Source of the DNA: Acanthaster planci
Taxonomy: Eukaryota; Echinodermata; Asteroidea; Valvatida; Acanthasteridae
Length of the DNA stretch: 64,000 nucleotides
Direction of reading: 5' to 3'
NCBI RefSeq assembly: GCF_001949145.1
Contig: NW_019091579.1
Coordinates: 420,118-484,117 of the forward strand
The first letter of the stretch is position 1, and each line of letters begins with the position of its first letter. The position numbers were made by a program, and so were the translations under genes. The notes beneath the pieces were generated by a model. That model saw only the letters and a list, made by a program, of their open reading frames with translations, was not told the origin of the DNA and ran no database searches. Positions 1 to 11,983 of this stretch are shown here, one piece after another.

Positions 1-1399
1 CATAAAACACAGCCAAGTAAAAGTGGATGTCACTTAAACTGCGGATGTGCCTTACAGCCCGAAAACCTCAAAAATGAAATGAAACATAAACCAATTTTTA
101 TTGCTTAATTACAAACTCAAACTAAATGAAATACGGGAAAGTTAAACAATACAAATTTTCGTATAGTCATTTGCTTAATGTTGGGATATTTGCCAACTCT
201 AGTAGTCCTCAATCCTTTACCGTTATCTATTAGGAGGATTGAAAACTGTTAGGGTTAATGCCGTTTTCGTTCGGTCTCACTACCAATACCAAATAATCAA
301 TACAAGAAAATCAATTTTGAGACAGAGCAAACACTGGCGGTTCTGGATCAATAGAGTGTACCATATCTCCAGAATAGTTAAGGGGATGTTGATATAAATA
401 CTAGGAGTTAAGGTCAGGTAATTCTATGATTTCAAGGGCTCTGTGTACTAAACATTTTAACCATAATTTGTCGAATTGACTTGAGGTAGGAAAATAGACT
501 CGATGACGTAAATGCAATCGTTTGGAAAAGTTATCCTACTTCGACGAAAACGAGCTTTTTTATTTCTTCAGCAAATGCTGAATCCCTTCGAAAACATCAG
601 GAAGGACAAAGCATATCCCTGGGAATTATTCGTGCAAATTGTCAAGGTGTCGAAGTCTGCCAAGCAAACTTCGACACGTGCCATGCCAGACACGCGGTTT
701 TCTCCACTTCGACGTGACTGCTTGTACATAATTACATTTTGTGGCGCGGCCGTGCTCCAAGCAAGTCGCTGGTGGCACGAAGTGCACACTTTTTTCTTAT
801 TGATAATTCGTTTATAAAAGGAAAACTGACATGAATTTCTCTTTTGGATCGTCAACATTGTCGTAAAGAGACGTGTTGTGTCCATTTTCACGATACATTT
901 ATTTTACTATGCATATATAAATTAATTAACGATATTTCCCGAAACGACGGACCTGTTATTAGGATGTCACTTTAAGAAGCCCCTGAAATTTAAGTAATTT
1001 TTTTTCGTGAAAAAGACAAAAAAAAACTGTGGCTCAGTGAAATGAAAAAAATCTTCCTGAACGGCTTTCTAGCAATAAATCGAAAAGGAGGGTAAACACC
1101 AGACGTGTTACATATCGATAAAAAGAAACCAAACCAAACAAGAGAAAAAGAATGCAATTGAAACTTTGTTGAAGTAGGCGTCACACTGAAGCTCCAGGCT
1201 ATTCACAACCCTCACTTCCACACTTAAACTGATGACTCTTCTATAGTAGACAATCACACAAGCGAATTAAACTTATAAAAAGTTGATGTAGCACCGATTT
1301 TAATCCTTTCCAGTACAACTTCGGTCACGTATCCAACCCTCTAGTTCAACTACTGAATTCCCTCAATCGATCTCCAATACAATATAAAAATGCCGCACT

Positions 1400-1903
1400 C
1401 TATGCTGCTTCCAAGATTTTATCTACATGTATTATGCATTTTCTACGCCTGCCCCAAAGGTTGCTGTCTATGCGGGCCAAGTTACCATTTGCATGCCCTT
1501 GAATCTCGACTAAAAATGGTTTTATGGGCCGATTGATAGATGGTTTGTGAAAGAGGAAGCATTTGAGATGACCGCCATCTTGTATTTTGGGAAATCTGAG
1601 TGACACCGGGCCATCTTGGCAGGTTTTCTGTGGGTAAACACATTGCATGAAAGTCATCTCCTTCGCGTCACAGGTACCATGCAGACTGGCCCACGAGACT
1701 TCAATTACATGCTGCGTGCAGTGATACACAAAGTCGTTCCTAGTTTCTATTTCTTCAACCTCGGACACTACATTAGTAAACTCTTGTTTAAAATTAGTCT
1801 GACCAGTTGCCGTAATACAAATGATCGGTATTTTAATTTTCTTCAAGCATTTCTTCTTTATCGACCACAACAGCATCCCTCTGCTGTCCACTTGGGTTAC
1901 CAT
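1400..1903 (-). CDS. Unassigned 167-residue frame
   Basis: From ATG 1903 (context AAAATGG) to TAG at 1400 the frame is open for 167 codons, the longest anonymous one in the window and longer than expected by chance in DNA of this composition, though not decisively. It begins MVTQVDSRGMLLW and contains FVYHCTQHVIEVSWASLHGT, KCFLFHKPSINRPIKPF and LVEIQGHANGNLARIDSNLW. No signal peptide, membrane span or motif known to me. A long frame on the other strand overlaps it. A fragment of a mobile-element protein is as likely as a host gene. Confidence 0.25.
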   Translation of the reverse strand: MVTQVDSRGMLLWSIKKKCLKKIKIPIICITATGQTNFKQEFTNVVSEVEEIETRNDFVYHCTQHVIEVSWASLHGTCDAKEMTFMQCVYPQKTCQDGPVSLRFPKIQDGGHLKCFLFHKPSINRPIKPFLVEIQGHANGNLARIDSNLWGRRRKCIIHVDKILEAA

Positions 1904-2275
1904 TTTCACTGTAGTAGCCAAGCCTCGTCACAACAGCTCACTTCAGTCTCTAGGACTACAGATAGCCACCCCGTCCAAAAAAAAATAAACGCTGACTTGC
2001 AGCACCGTAAACGCGTCAGAATATCATTTCGCCCTCAATATCCAAGATTTAAGATCTGCAAATTTCAAACGAGTAAATGTCATCGTGAGCGAGCACAGTA
2101 ATAGCGAACTACATTACATCATGTGGACGCAGGTTAAGGGTTCAAGATTCTCAGTGAAACTCCTACTACAATGAATGACTTTTATCATCGTTTGATCGCT
2201 TCGCCTGCACAGAATAAATACACAGAGAAATTGTGGTATGGAAGGTAAAACTACGATTTAGGAAAACAGAAAAAA

Positions 2276-2512
2276 GGGCGGATCCAGGGAAAATCTTTCT
2301 AAGGTCCGATTGTTGAGGACAGGAGAGCATCTATAGGACTAATGCATTACATTTTTACAGATGTGCTTAACTTTAAACACGTAGTAGGATGACATCTTTT
2401 ATTCTTATCACTAAAGACGTTATTTTATTCTTTTTTGAAATTTTACTATTCATTTCCTTTATTGGTATCAGAGTAGGTGGATGACGCCCAAATCCCCCTC
2501 TGGATCCGCACC
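2276..2512. mobile_element. Short element with GGGCGGATCCAG ends
   Basis: GGGCGGATCCAGGG at 2276 faces CCTCTGGATCCGCACC at 2497-2512, giving terminal inverted repeats of about 14 bp around 237 bp without coding capacity. A related end occurs at 54553, and a similar one, on the minus strand, near 44890-44910. This is a non-autonomous DNA-element design. Confidence 0.55.
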
Positions 2513-3489
2513 AGACATCAAACAATGCTCACTGCCAGATGACCTGTTTAGTAGACTACGGATCTCCATCAGAAACATCGCTGACTGCTATTTTGGGGGC
2601 CAATGTTCATGACTATATTACACACCAATTGACAAAGAAAGAGCGTGCGGGCCGACAAGAAAAATTCTTCCCCTAAAACGTATATTGATTTTTTTCAAAG
2701 TTAAAATAATGAGCAGCCCACAAGCAACCTTGGCACGTCGCCTTCTGCAAAATTACGGCTACAAAAACCAGGCCAACAGAAAAAAGCCTTTCCGACTTAA
2801 TCAGAAAAGGGAGTGAGTTTTGTTTGAAAACAAAACTTAGCACGACAGGCATGTGACGAAGTAACAAGCCAAGATCAAGGCTGGAACTCTGACGTTTGTT
2901 GTATGAAGTCTAGTTAGCTCGGTATGGCAGGACTGGCTGAGTTGGTATGGAATGGGCCATTTTCAAAGTTACCCTCAAAATTAAAACAGAAAAGCTCCGT
3001 GGAAAGATATTTTTTAAGAACGCAGAGAAAAAACCAAGGCATTGAACCTCGTAGCTGTTGTAAAACAATACAGTTTGCGACTGCATTTTCGATCGGGATT
3101 TCCATAGGCCAAGAGTTTTTACCCCGAAATCCTGCCCCTTATCATTTTCTGATACTATCGTCGCACTGCATCGAGCCTTCAGGAGTTATACAAGTATTGT
3201 CTTGCAGTAATTTTGACATCAACTTATGGAAATCGAACATAATGTTCTCGCAGAACGCCCACTTTTCCGAGACAGATCTTTACACTTCCACTTGTCGTGT
3301 TCAATTATGTACACGGACCAACACGCGTAAGACCATGAACTTCAAATGACCATGTAAACAAAGCCATGTGTCATACTGAATTGAAACCTCACTGATGCTC
3401 CCTTAACGAGTGCCTGTAAATTGAGCATCTGACAGGGGACTTTTGAGGGACATGTTCTGACAAATACTGGCTCTTTCAGGATGAAAAGG

Positions 3490-4040
3490 TTCTTGCAATT
3501 CACTTATTTTGCTACCGTCCTTAAAAAAAATTCACCTTTGTGTTTCAGTAAACCTTATTTGTTCTGCTATTTTGCTTATAAACTTGGTTTTGCTACTCTA
3601 AACGGTTCGTTTTGGATCCTTATTTGTTTTATGCCAATCAAAATTTCCCTATTCATAAGCAAAACTGTGATGTCATCTCAGACACTGAAGCTCATTGTTG
3701 GACTGATATGTACACAGAAACTGCTGGAATTATTTGTATTTTGCTGTCGTAAAACATTGTTGCGTAACAACCTGTCAATAGGCCAAGTAGCAACCACTTT
3801 CCTTTTTTTTTCTTCATCACATGGAAGCTGAACAGTGTCTTCCTTGATTTACATCACATCAATAGCGACCTCACTTGTCCCAAAATGCTTGGAAATTTTT
3901 TAATGTATCAAAAAGTGCACTTTTCAATACCCTTAACCCCATAGGATGTCAAAAATTTTTCACATATCGAAGAAGAGTAGAAGATGACACGTCAAAACTG
4001 TATCAAAGAAAAATTCATTGTACGGGATATTTAAGCCCTC
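3490..4040 (+). repeat. Dispersed repeat, copy 1 of 2
   Basis: Shares a series of blocks, in the same order and orientation, with 30790-31225: CACCTTTGTGTTC, AGCAAAACTRTGATGTCAT followed by TCAGACA, TTTTGCTGYCGTAA, GCTTGGA with a T-run, and GTCAAA. The two copies are diverged and differ in length by insertions. No protein is recognised in either. Confidence 0.5.
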
Positions 4041-5459
4041 TTCGCTTTGAAATTAAATCAAGCTTTAATCGAAGTCACGATTCTCTGTAATCCTGCTGCT
4101 TATCGGCAGACACCGTCTGTCCGTGATCAGCTGCCAGCTACGTGTCACTGAAAAACTCCGAGTATCTTTGAGCTGTGGTCCTTTAGAAAATAAATCAACC
4201 AAATAAGCCGTCAAACAACAGCAAACGTGTTTACCATTAACAACCCAACCTCCCTCTGCCCAAGAGTGCCAACTTATATCGACCAACAAACAAGCCAGTC
4301 AACAGACCAGACAATCGACCTATACAAGAAAGCTTGCAGGGAAGTGGGGCAGGAATCGGGTTTTTTTTCCCGTGGTATGTTTCAACTTCTTACTATTTGC
4401 TTTGGCAAATCGCAACGCTACCGGCACAATAATCGGCAGGTCCTAGTAGAAGCAAATATGTGCCGATGAAAAGTACCAGCGGCAGGGAGACGGGCTTTCG
4501 AGAAATAAACAGGGAACGGAAAAATGTCAATACAAGGTAAATAAACGGATGACGGAGTAAATGTAGGAGAATCGGGTTTTAAGGGGGCAGCAATAAAAGT
4601 GCACTTTGCGTTCCAATTCGGTCAATTCGCGCTGCAAAGCGTGACCTTTTACAGAGATAAGCTTCAGGTGGGAGCAATCCTTGGGCGAGGCATTTATGGA
4701 GAGGAACAGGTTGTCGCAGTTGTTCCAGCCTGAAGCAATAATCGGAGGGAGGCGCCAACTAACTGGGATGGCACGAAAAGGTGTTTGGAACAACGTCATC
4801 GTCGGCTATGCCAGGCTTTTGGCTGCACTTTTCGAGACACCCAAATTGTTATGGGAGTTAATACTACTATGCTTCCCTGTAAAGTTGAGGTGATGAAGAA
4901 CACACCTTTGATTATCTCACAAATGACCGTGTATTTGATAAAATGAATGCACGATAAAAAAAGGTACGATTGATACCACAAAAATTTAAAGTGAGATTTT
5001 GACAATGAAAGATCAACACGTGATCCTCTCTATTGTCAATGTAACATTAAAAGAGAAAAAGTGCTCGTATTTACGTTTATGCCACATCAGAGAAACTTGT
5101 AAACGTAAGCGTAATAGATGTGAATTTTTAAAAGATAGCGAATTCTTTTGGTCCCTTTTAACTTTTCTCATCATTTATAAAGGAATTTTTGAAAAAAAGA
5201 GAAAAAATTAGTTAGGGCATAACAGTTTACTGTTTACTTTGCTTTAAAGACATACATTGCTCAAAACTCTGTGAAAACACTCCTTTTTCTTAAACTGTGA
5301 ACAGCTGGAATATTGTCAATTGTTTTCCGTTGCGCTTCCTTTTGTTGCAGAACTCTGACACCAAAACAATGCCATTGAAGAACTGCGTTGAGTCAGTCCT
5401 CGTTAAGTGCACGGGCATAGGTTTTTCTTGCGTTGAGGTGCATACATGAGGCGCATGAG

Positions 5460-5655
5460 CCACAAGCTGGACCAAAGGAGGGCGCAATTTTCCTAACAAC
5501 TGAGGCCCCTCTGGTGGGAACTGCATTTCGCTGGTTCATGAACGATTATGCAATGCATGCTTTACGATCGCGTCGCTACCAGCAAAGTGAACACTCCCGA
5601 TCAGCCTGGCTTTGTTCAACCGATGAGGGGGTGCTTCTGCTCGTGGTGGATAACA
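5460..5655 (+). repeat. Four-copy dispersed repeat, copy A
   Basis: Best preserved copy. Blocks in order: GGACCAAAGGAGGGCGCAAT, TTTCCTAACAAC, GGTGGGAACTGC, TTTCGCTGGTTCA, TGCATGCTTTACGATCGCGT, CGCTACCA, and GATGAGGGGGTGCTTCTGCT. Other copies are at 11270-11420, 18083-18720 and 19597-19770 (inverted). Short length and absence of coding suggest a non-autonomous mobile element; family unknown. Confidence 0.65.
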
Positions 5656-7328
5656 ACTATCTTCCTTTCAAATTGCCACGAATTTCAAATGACACTCTTG
5701 GCAATACTGCATGTGGTGTTTTCCGTATTAAACTGTATGTCTGAGGTACATGAGGTCATTCGAGAACATTTTTTTCCGCAGGGATTTCCTTTTTCATGGA
5801 CTTAGCAAAAATATAGTGGATACGGTAGGCGTTGTGTTGTCAAAACGTTGAAAACATACAGGGGACACATTGTGGGCATCAGCATTCACCCTTATACATA
5901 ACACAAAATACATATAATTCATTTTCATCCGGATTCGCACATACCTACAAAAAAGTCAGAACCCATTTTGCGTTCATATGGACGTCCCCAAGCACTATCA
6001 TCAATACCCGTGCGTAAGGAAACTACATGACTGTATCTTGCTGTCTGGACAAACAATATACGTGGGAAGACACGAGAGCAGTTCATTAAACAACATAATA
6101 CGATGAACGACAGCGTGTGTCTTGACTGATCACTGAATACACCATGAATTGAGTTTAGAAAATTCTGGTAGCTCTGGCCAGGGTGAATGGATTTCAAAGG
6201 AGGATGTGTTCTGAAATCAGTCAAAAAATTGGAAATGCGTTCATGAACTAGACTGTCTGGCTGTAAAACCAATTACGTATATCCAATAGTCCCAAACCAT
6301 AGTCCAATTATGTGGCGCAGTGCATCGCAAAAGGTATCAGCAGTTGATCAGCGGGAAGTTACCTGCGCCAACTGCAGACGGGTCACTCTGGCTTTGAGGC
6401 AGGGTAGCATCCCTGGCTAATGTCCCGCCGCTTTCTGGACAGTTGGCTGGGCTCGTGGTAATGAGCTTCCCGGGCAAGAGTCCGGTAAAAGAAATAATTC
6501 TAATCGCCGTCCAGGGATCGAAATCAGTCGGAGATGATATTCTTGTGAATGATCAGCCATTGAATGGCGTGATACGTTGGGCAACGGCGTACGTAAGACT
6601 GTGTTCAGGATAGGGTCAATGCTCGATGTGTTTAGCAGCTAGCTCAAATATATAGGAGTCCGGGGGTAGTTGGCACAAATAAAGGAGCGTTTAATCTCCA
6701 ACTTAAAAAGGTAAAAAGACCTTGATGCTTTGGAAACAAGCTCAATGACGGATACAGTGGGGTGTGGTTAATGGAGATATTGCAAAATGCATCGCAAGAT
6801 CTACACATAGACAACATGAGTGATAGACAGACGAAGTAAAATGCCATAGAGCAACCATTCAGCAATCAATGTATATCGTATAGTGAGTGCAATAATTTAG
6901 ATGAGGCGTTGCAAGTGATGTCCAAATTCCATGATATAATTCTGGAGATTTATGTAGAATAATGTAACGAGTAAAATCCTCGTGGCCTTCCCTAGATGTT
7001 ATGTTCAGGGAGTACGCTGTCTCAAGTTTACAAGTTTAGAACACGCGTACGTCTCTCCGCCGAGCGACTGGATTTCACCCTGTCCGGAACTTAGCCGTTC
7101 GTCAAGGCCTTCGCTGCTGTGCTTATGTGTAATGGTAAAGCGGCTGGACAGGAGACCTCATGCACGAGTGGCGCAGCCATGAGGCCTTTTCCAAGGTCAG
7201 GAATTTCTTATGTTTTCTTCATGTTTTCGATTTTTGGTACTCCGTTGGGGTAGCAAAAATCCCAACCAATCATAAGCGAGGGGGTCAGCACACATTAACC
7301 TATTACGCAAATTGAAAGTATACGAAAG

Positions 7329-7886
7329 ATGGCGAGTGTGTCAAGTGTGTCGGCGGCCGTGAGTGCAGGTCAGTTGTCTGAGCAGTATTTGGACAGTTCT
7401 CTAGAATATGCTGCTGGAAAATTTTACCTTGCCGAGTTTAAACCGTTGCAGCGTTAGGCTATTGAAACATCTGTACGCGGGCGTGACGCTTTCGTCTCTA
7501 CTCACGGGATATGGTACAAAAATCCCAGATCAGATTGGCCCAAAATGGGATCCTATTCGGCGTGACCCTTTTCTGGGTCAAACTATGACCCCCTTTCGGG
7601 TCATATTTGACCCGGGAGCTTTTAGAGCGTAAGAGATCCATATTTCAAGTACTGCCGTTTTGCTTTGACCATTCGGCCTTGATGAACTGCTACTTGCTCC
7701 AACGTCAGCACCATCCCCCACCAACAAGCATCATAGTTGTCATCTCACCGCTTATTGCTCTCATGAAAAACCAGATGGAAACATTGCGTAAGCTTTGGAG
7801 TTGATGCCGTTTATTTCGGAGACTCATCTGCTTCAACTATTTACATGCAATTTATAAATAATGCATCTCAGAAAGCTTATAAATAA
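7329..7886 (+). pseudogene. RecQ-like DNA helicase N-terminal fragment, broken
   Basis: Translation from ATG 7329 gives a start similar to invertebrate RecQ-like ATP-dependent helicases: about 40 residues, then AEFKPLQR, a TAG stop where glutamine would be expected, and AIETSVRGRDAFVS. A frameshift follows, then LLTGYG, the start of the Walker A loop. About 115 foreign bases interrupt the loop. The frame resumes with RSIFQVLPFCFD and then IIVVISPLIALMKNQMETLRKL, the conserved block after Walker A. One more frameshift leads to GVDAVYFGDSSAST and a stop at 7884-7886. Motifs II-VI, the RQC and the HRDC domains are absent. It cannot make a working helicase. It sits between about 90-110 bp inverted repeats, suggesting it travelled as element cargo and is not a host locus. 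Confidence 0.75.
7514..7628. repeat. Insertion within the RecQ Walker A codons, with alternating TGACCC/GGGTCA
   Basis: About 115 bases separate ...GGATATG from ...AAGAGATCC, flanked on each side by GTA (7514-7516 and 7629-7631), consistent with a 3-bp duplication. It contains five hexamers in alternating orientation: TGACCC 7563, GGGTCA 7575, TGACCC 7586, GGGTCA 7598, TGACCC 7608, spaced by 4-6 bases. Reading it as an unspliced intron is less satisfactory because GT..AG removal does not restore GYGK. Confidence 0.5.
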
Positions 7887-9081
7887 TTCACCACAAAAAC
7901 GTCAAAGTCAAGTTGGAAAAGGCCTCATGGCTGCGCCACTCGTCTGGCCCCCGGTCCAGTCGCTTTGCCACGAAAGCCTTGACGAAAGGCTATCCGGAAC
8001 TCGCCTGCCCCACAATACAATCCTTTGAAACGGCATGTGCATATACAGATATCCATGTTTATAAAATCAGCCTGGCTTTATATGAACTGTAAGAACAGTG
8101 CAATTGTAACCATCAACACTGTATTTCAAGTTTATCATTTGTTCTTTGCAAATTAAACAAAATTACATTTCAGAAGAACAGTGTGTAAATACACAGACAA
8201 TTGCACTTTCGCGGAATCACGTGGATGCTGAAGCCATGGAGTGGGGTGTAGTCTTATTTCATGCATGTACACACCAGGAGTGACTCGGTGGTATTCCTAA
8301 TAATGTATCTTCCACTTGCGTATTAAATGAGAATCGCCTCGCAGATACAGACAAGACGAACTATACGTTGCATTAAAACATCACTTTGTAGGTGTCAGAG
8401 ACGCTTTAGCTCAGATATATCGATCTTACAATGAATTTTTTGTCAATTTCCCACCTTTCAGATGGATCAGTTTTTAAACATGAGACGCGCAACACCTTGG
8501 CAACGTAGTAGTACCTTTTGCACCGCGCTATGGCGTTTATTTCTCTCCTGGGAATATCGACATTCTGTGGGTGTTAAGCTTCGGTTCTCCGGACCGACAG
8601 TCAGTTCAGCCAGCTGCGTATTGCCATTGTCTGCTCCTGGAGAGCATTTTACTCAGAGCTGTCAGAATTTAAATTCAATTGATAAAGCCCAATATTCATA
8701 GTATTCAGACAGCCAAGGCCAAGGTGGTAAATGTCACGTGTGAATAGAGAAAGGCCCATTATGGAGGAGATATTGCTCCAGATAATACGCATCAGTTCCT
8801 GAGGTGTAAACGCACTGCATGAGTGCACTTTTCCTGCACCTGCTGTAACCCTCGATCGACATGGTAACAATGAAACCCGACAAAAATCGCAATACTAGAC
8901 CAGTGATACCAAATTGAACTGCCCAGGCGGTTATCCACTTACAATATGATTATATGTTAAGGAATAAACTTCGACTGTACTGAATCCAGGTTAGAGTTGT
9001 GAACAGCTCACAGCCTCTCGTGGATGTCGCTGAAACTAAGTCTCAAATATGATAGGGACGAGACAATCTCAATAAACTTAC

Positions 9082-9268
9082 TTGAAATAATAGCTGCCGT
9101 TTTCGTAGGATCCAAGAAAGGGCACAGTGTAAGTGATCATCCAGATATTCCCCCCTCCGCAGTCGTAATATGGAGCGCTCCAATGTCCGTCCTCGTAAGT
9201 TACCAACAATACGTCTCCATACTCCGGGGGTTTTTCGGTTGTATCATTATTTCGGTGGGTAAACATAG
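9082..9268 (-). CDS. GPR158/GPR179-like receptor, second coding exon (end of Cache domain)
   Basis: This 187-nt exon has a long pyrimidine tract and CTGCAG acceptor just upstream (49-strand order, positions 9269-9290) and a perfect GTAAGT donor at 9081-9076. It starts in phase 1, exactly matching the end of the 48483-49254 exon; the joining codon is A|CT, threonine 258. It ends in phase 2. The 61 full codons include YEDGHWSAPYYDCGGG and NIWMITYTVPFLG, the most diagnostic stretch in the window for the GPR158-like extracellular domain. Glycosylation sites NDT and NGS are present. In the human protein an aspartate in the equivalent stretch contacts glycine; the D of EDGHW is the natural candidate, by inference. 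The following exon should start with one base completing an AAN codon and lead into the EGF-like region, but I could not recognise it between 1 and 9081. Confidence 0.85.
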
Positions 9269-11269
9269 CTGCAGATGTGAAGAGAAAAAAGGCAATATAA
9301 ATGCCAAGGGATAATACGTAAAAGTGGTTTCATTTTGCAGACAGACATGCCACCTGATGTTGCAACAGCGCACTTTACCGCACAATCGTTAAATTTTCTA
9401 GAAAATAATTTTTCTTTCTTGTTATTCCATATTTACGCTGCTAGACACATCTTTCATATGCTCCGTGCTCACCAGTATCGTCTCTCAAAAGAAAATCTCA
9501 TTTCTATCAAAACTTCGCCAGAAGTACTCTACACTTTACGGCCAGTGCAAATTGCATCGAGAAAAATTGAAGGGATGCGAAATTGGGAGTATGATTAGGA
9601 CAAATGCCAGTCCCATCTTCGGGCAAGACGCTGCTAACGTCGTTCCAGTTAGTATCCTCTTGATTGCCATATTCTCTGGGGAAACGTGCTGCCAATAATG
9701 CATGTGATAACCTAGTTAGCCGCTGTGGGGTGAAGGGGCCCCGCTCATAAAACGGTGCACTGCAGGGAGATTCTCGCCGAAGCTTTTCTCTTCTCAGTGA
9801 GAAAACACTAATAAAACCACAGTCTGTGATTCAAGACATCTACAGTGCCGATTCCACAGCATCTCTGGGCTCAAGCTTATTGGTATTTCTTTTATATTAT
9901 ATCCAAGTCAGAACTGCTTCTGGGGCTAGACCTTTCATCAATTTGATCACTGAAGTCCAACCAAAGGTTACGATAAACATGTTTTCCTGCACGCGACGGA
10001 CTTTTACCTCTTGCAGCTGGACACATTTCAAGTTAAACTAAATTCATAGTCTCTATTAAATGTATCTGGAGGGGAATTAGAAATTACAAAAGGAACCATT
10101 GGTCATGAATTGGTCAAAGACTAAGTTTAATTCTGAGACAGTCTTGTTGCTGGCCACAAAACGGGATGAAAAGGGATCCTGCTTCTTTCAATCTCATCTG
10201 TCCAATCATAATTTCCTTAATATTTGGCATGCAAGTCATCCAAGAGTATCTATGAAGTTTTAATGGATTCAGACGCAGTATTTGTCTTTCTTTATCATAC
10301 TCAAAAACTAACACCAACACACTGTCTGTGAGCGCATATTCCACTGTAACATTAAGCCTTGTTTCAGATTATTTCGTCCGGATATGCCCAACTTTCATGA
10401 AATTTGTGACAGAATGAGGCGCCAGGCATGGCTCCTGGGAAAGGTTGAGAACAAATTTGAAAAGAAATGTAATGAGAGAAAACGCAATTGGACAGTGTCT
10501 ACTCTCGACCGTTCACTTAAAGAAGCGCCTCACTTGTATACCAGTCTGATTCCATTTATATTTGAAACCCCACGGTTCATATTTGTTAAAGGATTCAGCA
10601 CTCACTGAACTCAAGGCAGTTTTAAATGCATGTTTTAAATACAAGCAATAACGAACTTCTTTTTCAATTTAAACGATTTATACAAATAAAGAAGGTCAAG
10701 AATCAATTGATGTTTATCAATATCAGAATTTGCTATTCAGCTCGGTGGGGAATAAGTTCAGTTAATAACATTGTCTAGCTACATGGATGATTTGCAGTTG
10801 GGTCTTGCAGAAGTTACGTTGGCCTAATGTACACAATGTTAGAACAATTCTGAGCCACGTCATGGAACTGATAATGTTTTCTACTAGAATTTAGCCTGAT
10901 TGAAGCACCAACGTCACCTCCACTTTTGCAAGGTAAACCTAAACAGGACCACAAGTCTGTTACCAAATTAGATACTCATCTGTGAAATGAATTACCACCG
11001 TGAAAGGAAAAGCAGATTATTACAGCAGATTATGTGAATTTCCTTTAAATTCATTGTGATTTGCTTTAATTTCGCCCTTTTAACAACTGCCACAGCTGAG
11101 TAATTTACAATACGTGCAAATTCCATGCATGAAAAAAAAATTAAAATAGACGCATGCCAGGAATGACAACATTAGCCTAAATAAGGCATGGCGGATAAAA
11201 TAAGATTACTCCAAATTTACCCCCTTTTTTATAAAGCCCTCCTATCTCCCTTAAGTGATACCAAGATAA

Positions 11270-11420
11270 GGCGCAAGTTTCCGAACAACAGAGGCTCAAA
11301 TGGTGGGGACTGCGTTTCGCTGGTTCACGACCGACACCGAAATGTATTCGTTGCTACCAACAACACTCCCCACGAACGTGGTTCTTTTTAACCGATGCAA
11401 GGATGCTGATGCTCAAGGCC
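11270..11420 (+). repeat. Four-copy dispersed repeat, copy B
   Basis: Shares GGCGCAAGTTTCCGAACAAC, TGGTGGGGACTGCGTTTCGC, TGGTTCACGA, TTGCTACCAACAA and a degraded GATGC..GGATGCTGATGCTC tail with copy A. More diverged than A. Confidence 0.55.
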
Positions 11421-11983
11421 GATTGTGGCCACCCTGCTTCAAAAAGGCTGACTCACTTTGCTGGCTTAAAATGCAGAAAATAAAAGCGGGTATGTCTCAA
11501 AAGCGTTGCAAAACCAATGGACAAGAATACAATCAAACACCGAATGGGAAATATGTCCAAAGAATGTTAATTCCATAGCATGAGCTTCGGCGATCAGCAC
11601 ATGCAGTTTGTTTACAGATTCCAATGACTTGGTCCAAGATCAATAGAAATGTTCTTCCTGTTGCCTTACAAACATAAGAAAGCCTAATAACAAGGGCATT
11701 AAATTTGTCAATTGTCAAATGAACATTAAACGGAATAGACTGTACTTCAGTTTAGCGAAATACAAAAATTTATACTTAAACAAATGAGAGACATGAAAAA
11801 ATATAACACTCTGCAACGCGAAGTGAATTAAATAATGAGCACGACGATGATACGTATGAATCAATGTGGTTTGCAGAAAAGATGCTTCCACAGACGGGTA
11901 AGTCGGAGATTCATTGCCTTGTCAATTATTATTTGTCCAGTCGGTAAGTTGATGCTAGACACTGGCCGCAAGACGGCAACAAA

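Larger units (their letters stand above)
7082..7999. mobile_element. Inverted-repeat element enclosing the RecQ fragment
   Basis: The left repeat (7082-7192) and the reverse complement of the right repeat (7915-7999) share TCCGGAACT, TTCGTCAAGGC, AGCGRCTGGAC and, best of all, a 25-bp perfect block containing GAGTGGCGCAGCCATGAGGC. They face each other around the helicase remnant. No transposase is present, so this would be a deleted, non-autonomous copy. I cannot identify the family or a clear target-site duplication; the outer limits are approximate. Confidence 0.6.
1..9081 (-). other. Presumed intron 2 of the receptor gene (incomplete)
   Basis: This DNA follows the donor of the second exon. 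No EGF-like or transmembrane exon was recognised on the minus strand, so the next exon probably lies beyond coordinate 1. The segment contains a GGATCC-ended element (2276-2512), one copy of a two-copy repeat (3490-4040), one copy of a four-copy repeat (5460-5655), and a RecQ-like pseudogene between inverted repeats (7082-7999). The rest holds nothing I can name. Confidence 0.6.

Noticed and set aside
568-891. Minus-strand cysteine-containing frame, checked as an EGF-like receptor exon
   Set aside because: Cysteine spacing does not fit, and no acceptor in the required phase was seen.
5925-6272. Minus-strand 115-codon frame in presumed intron 2, checked as a later receptor exon
   Set aside because: No EGF-like cysteine pattern or transmembrane sequence; it does not match the expected continuation of the receptor.
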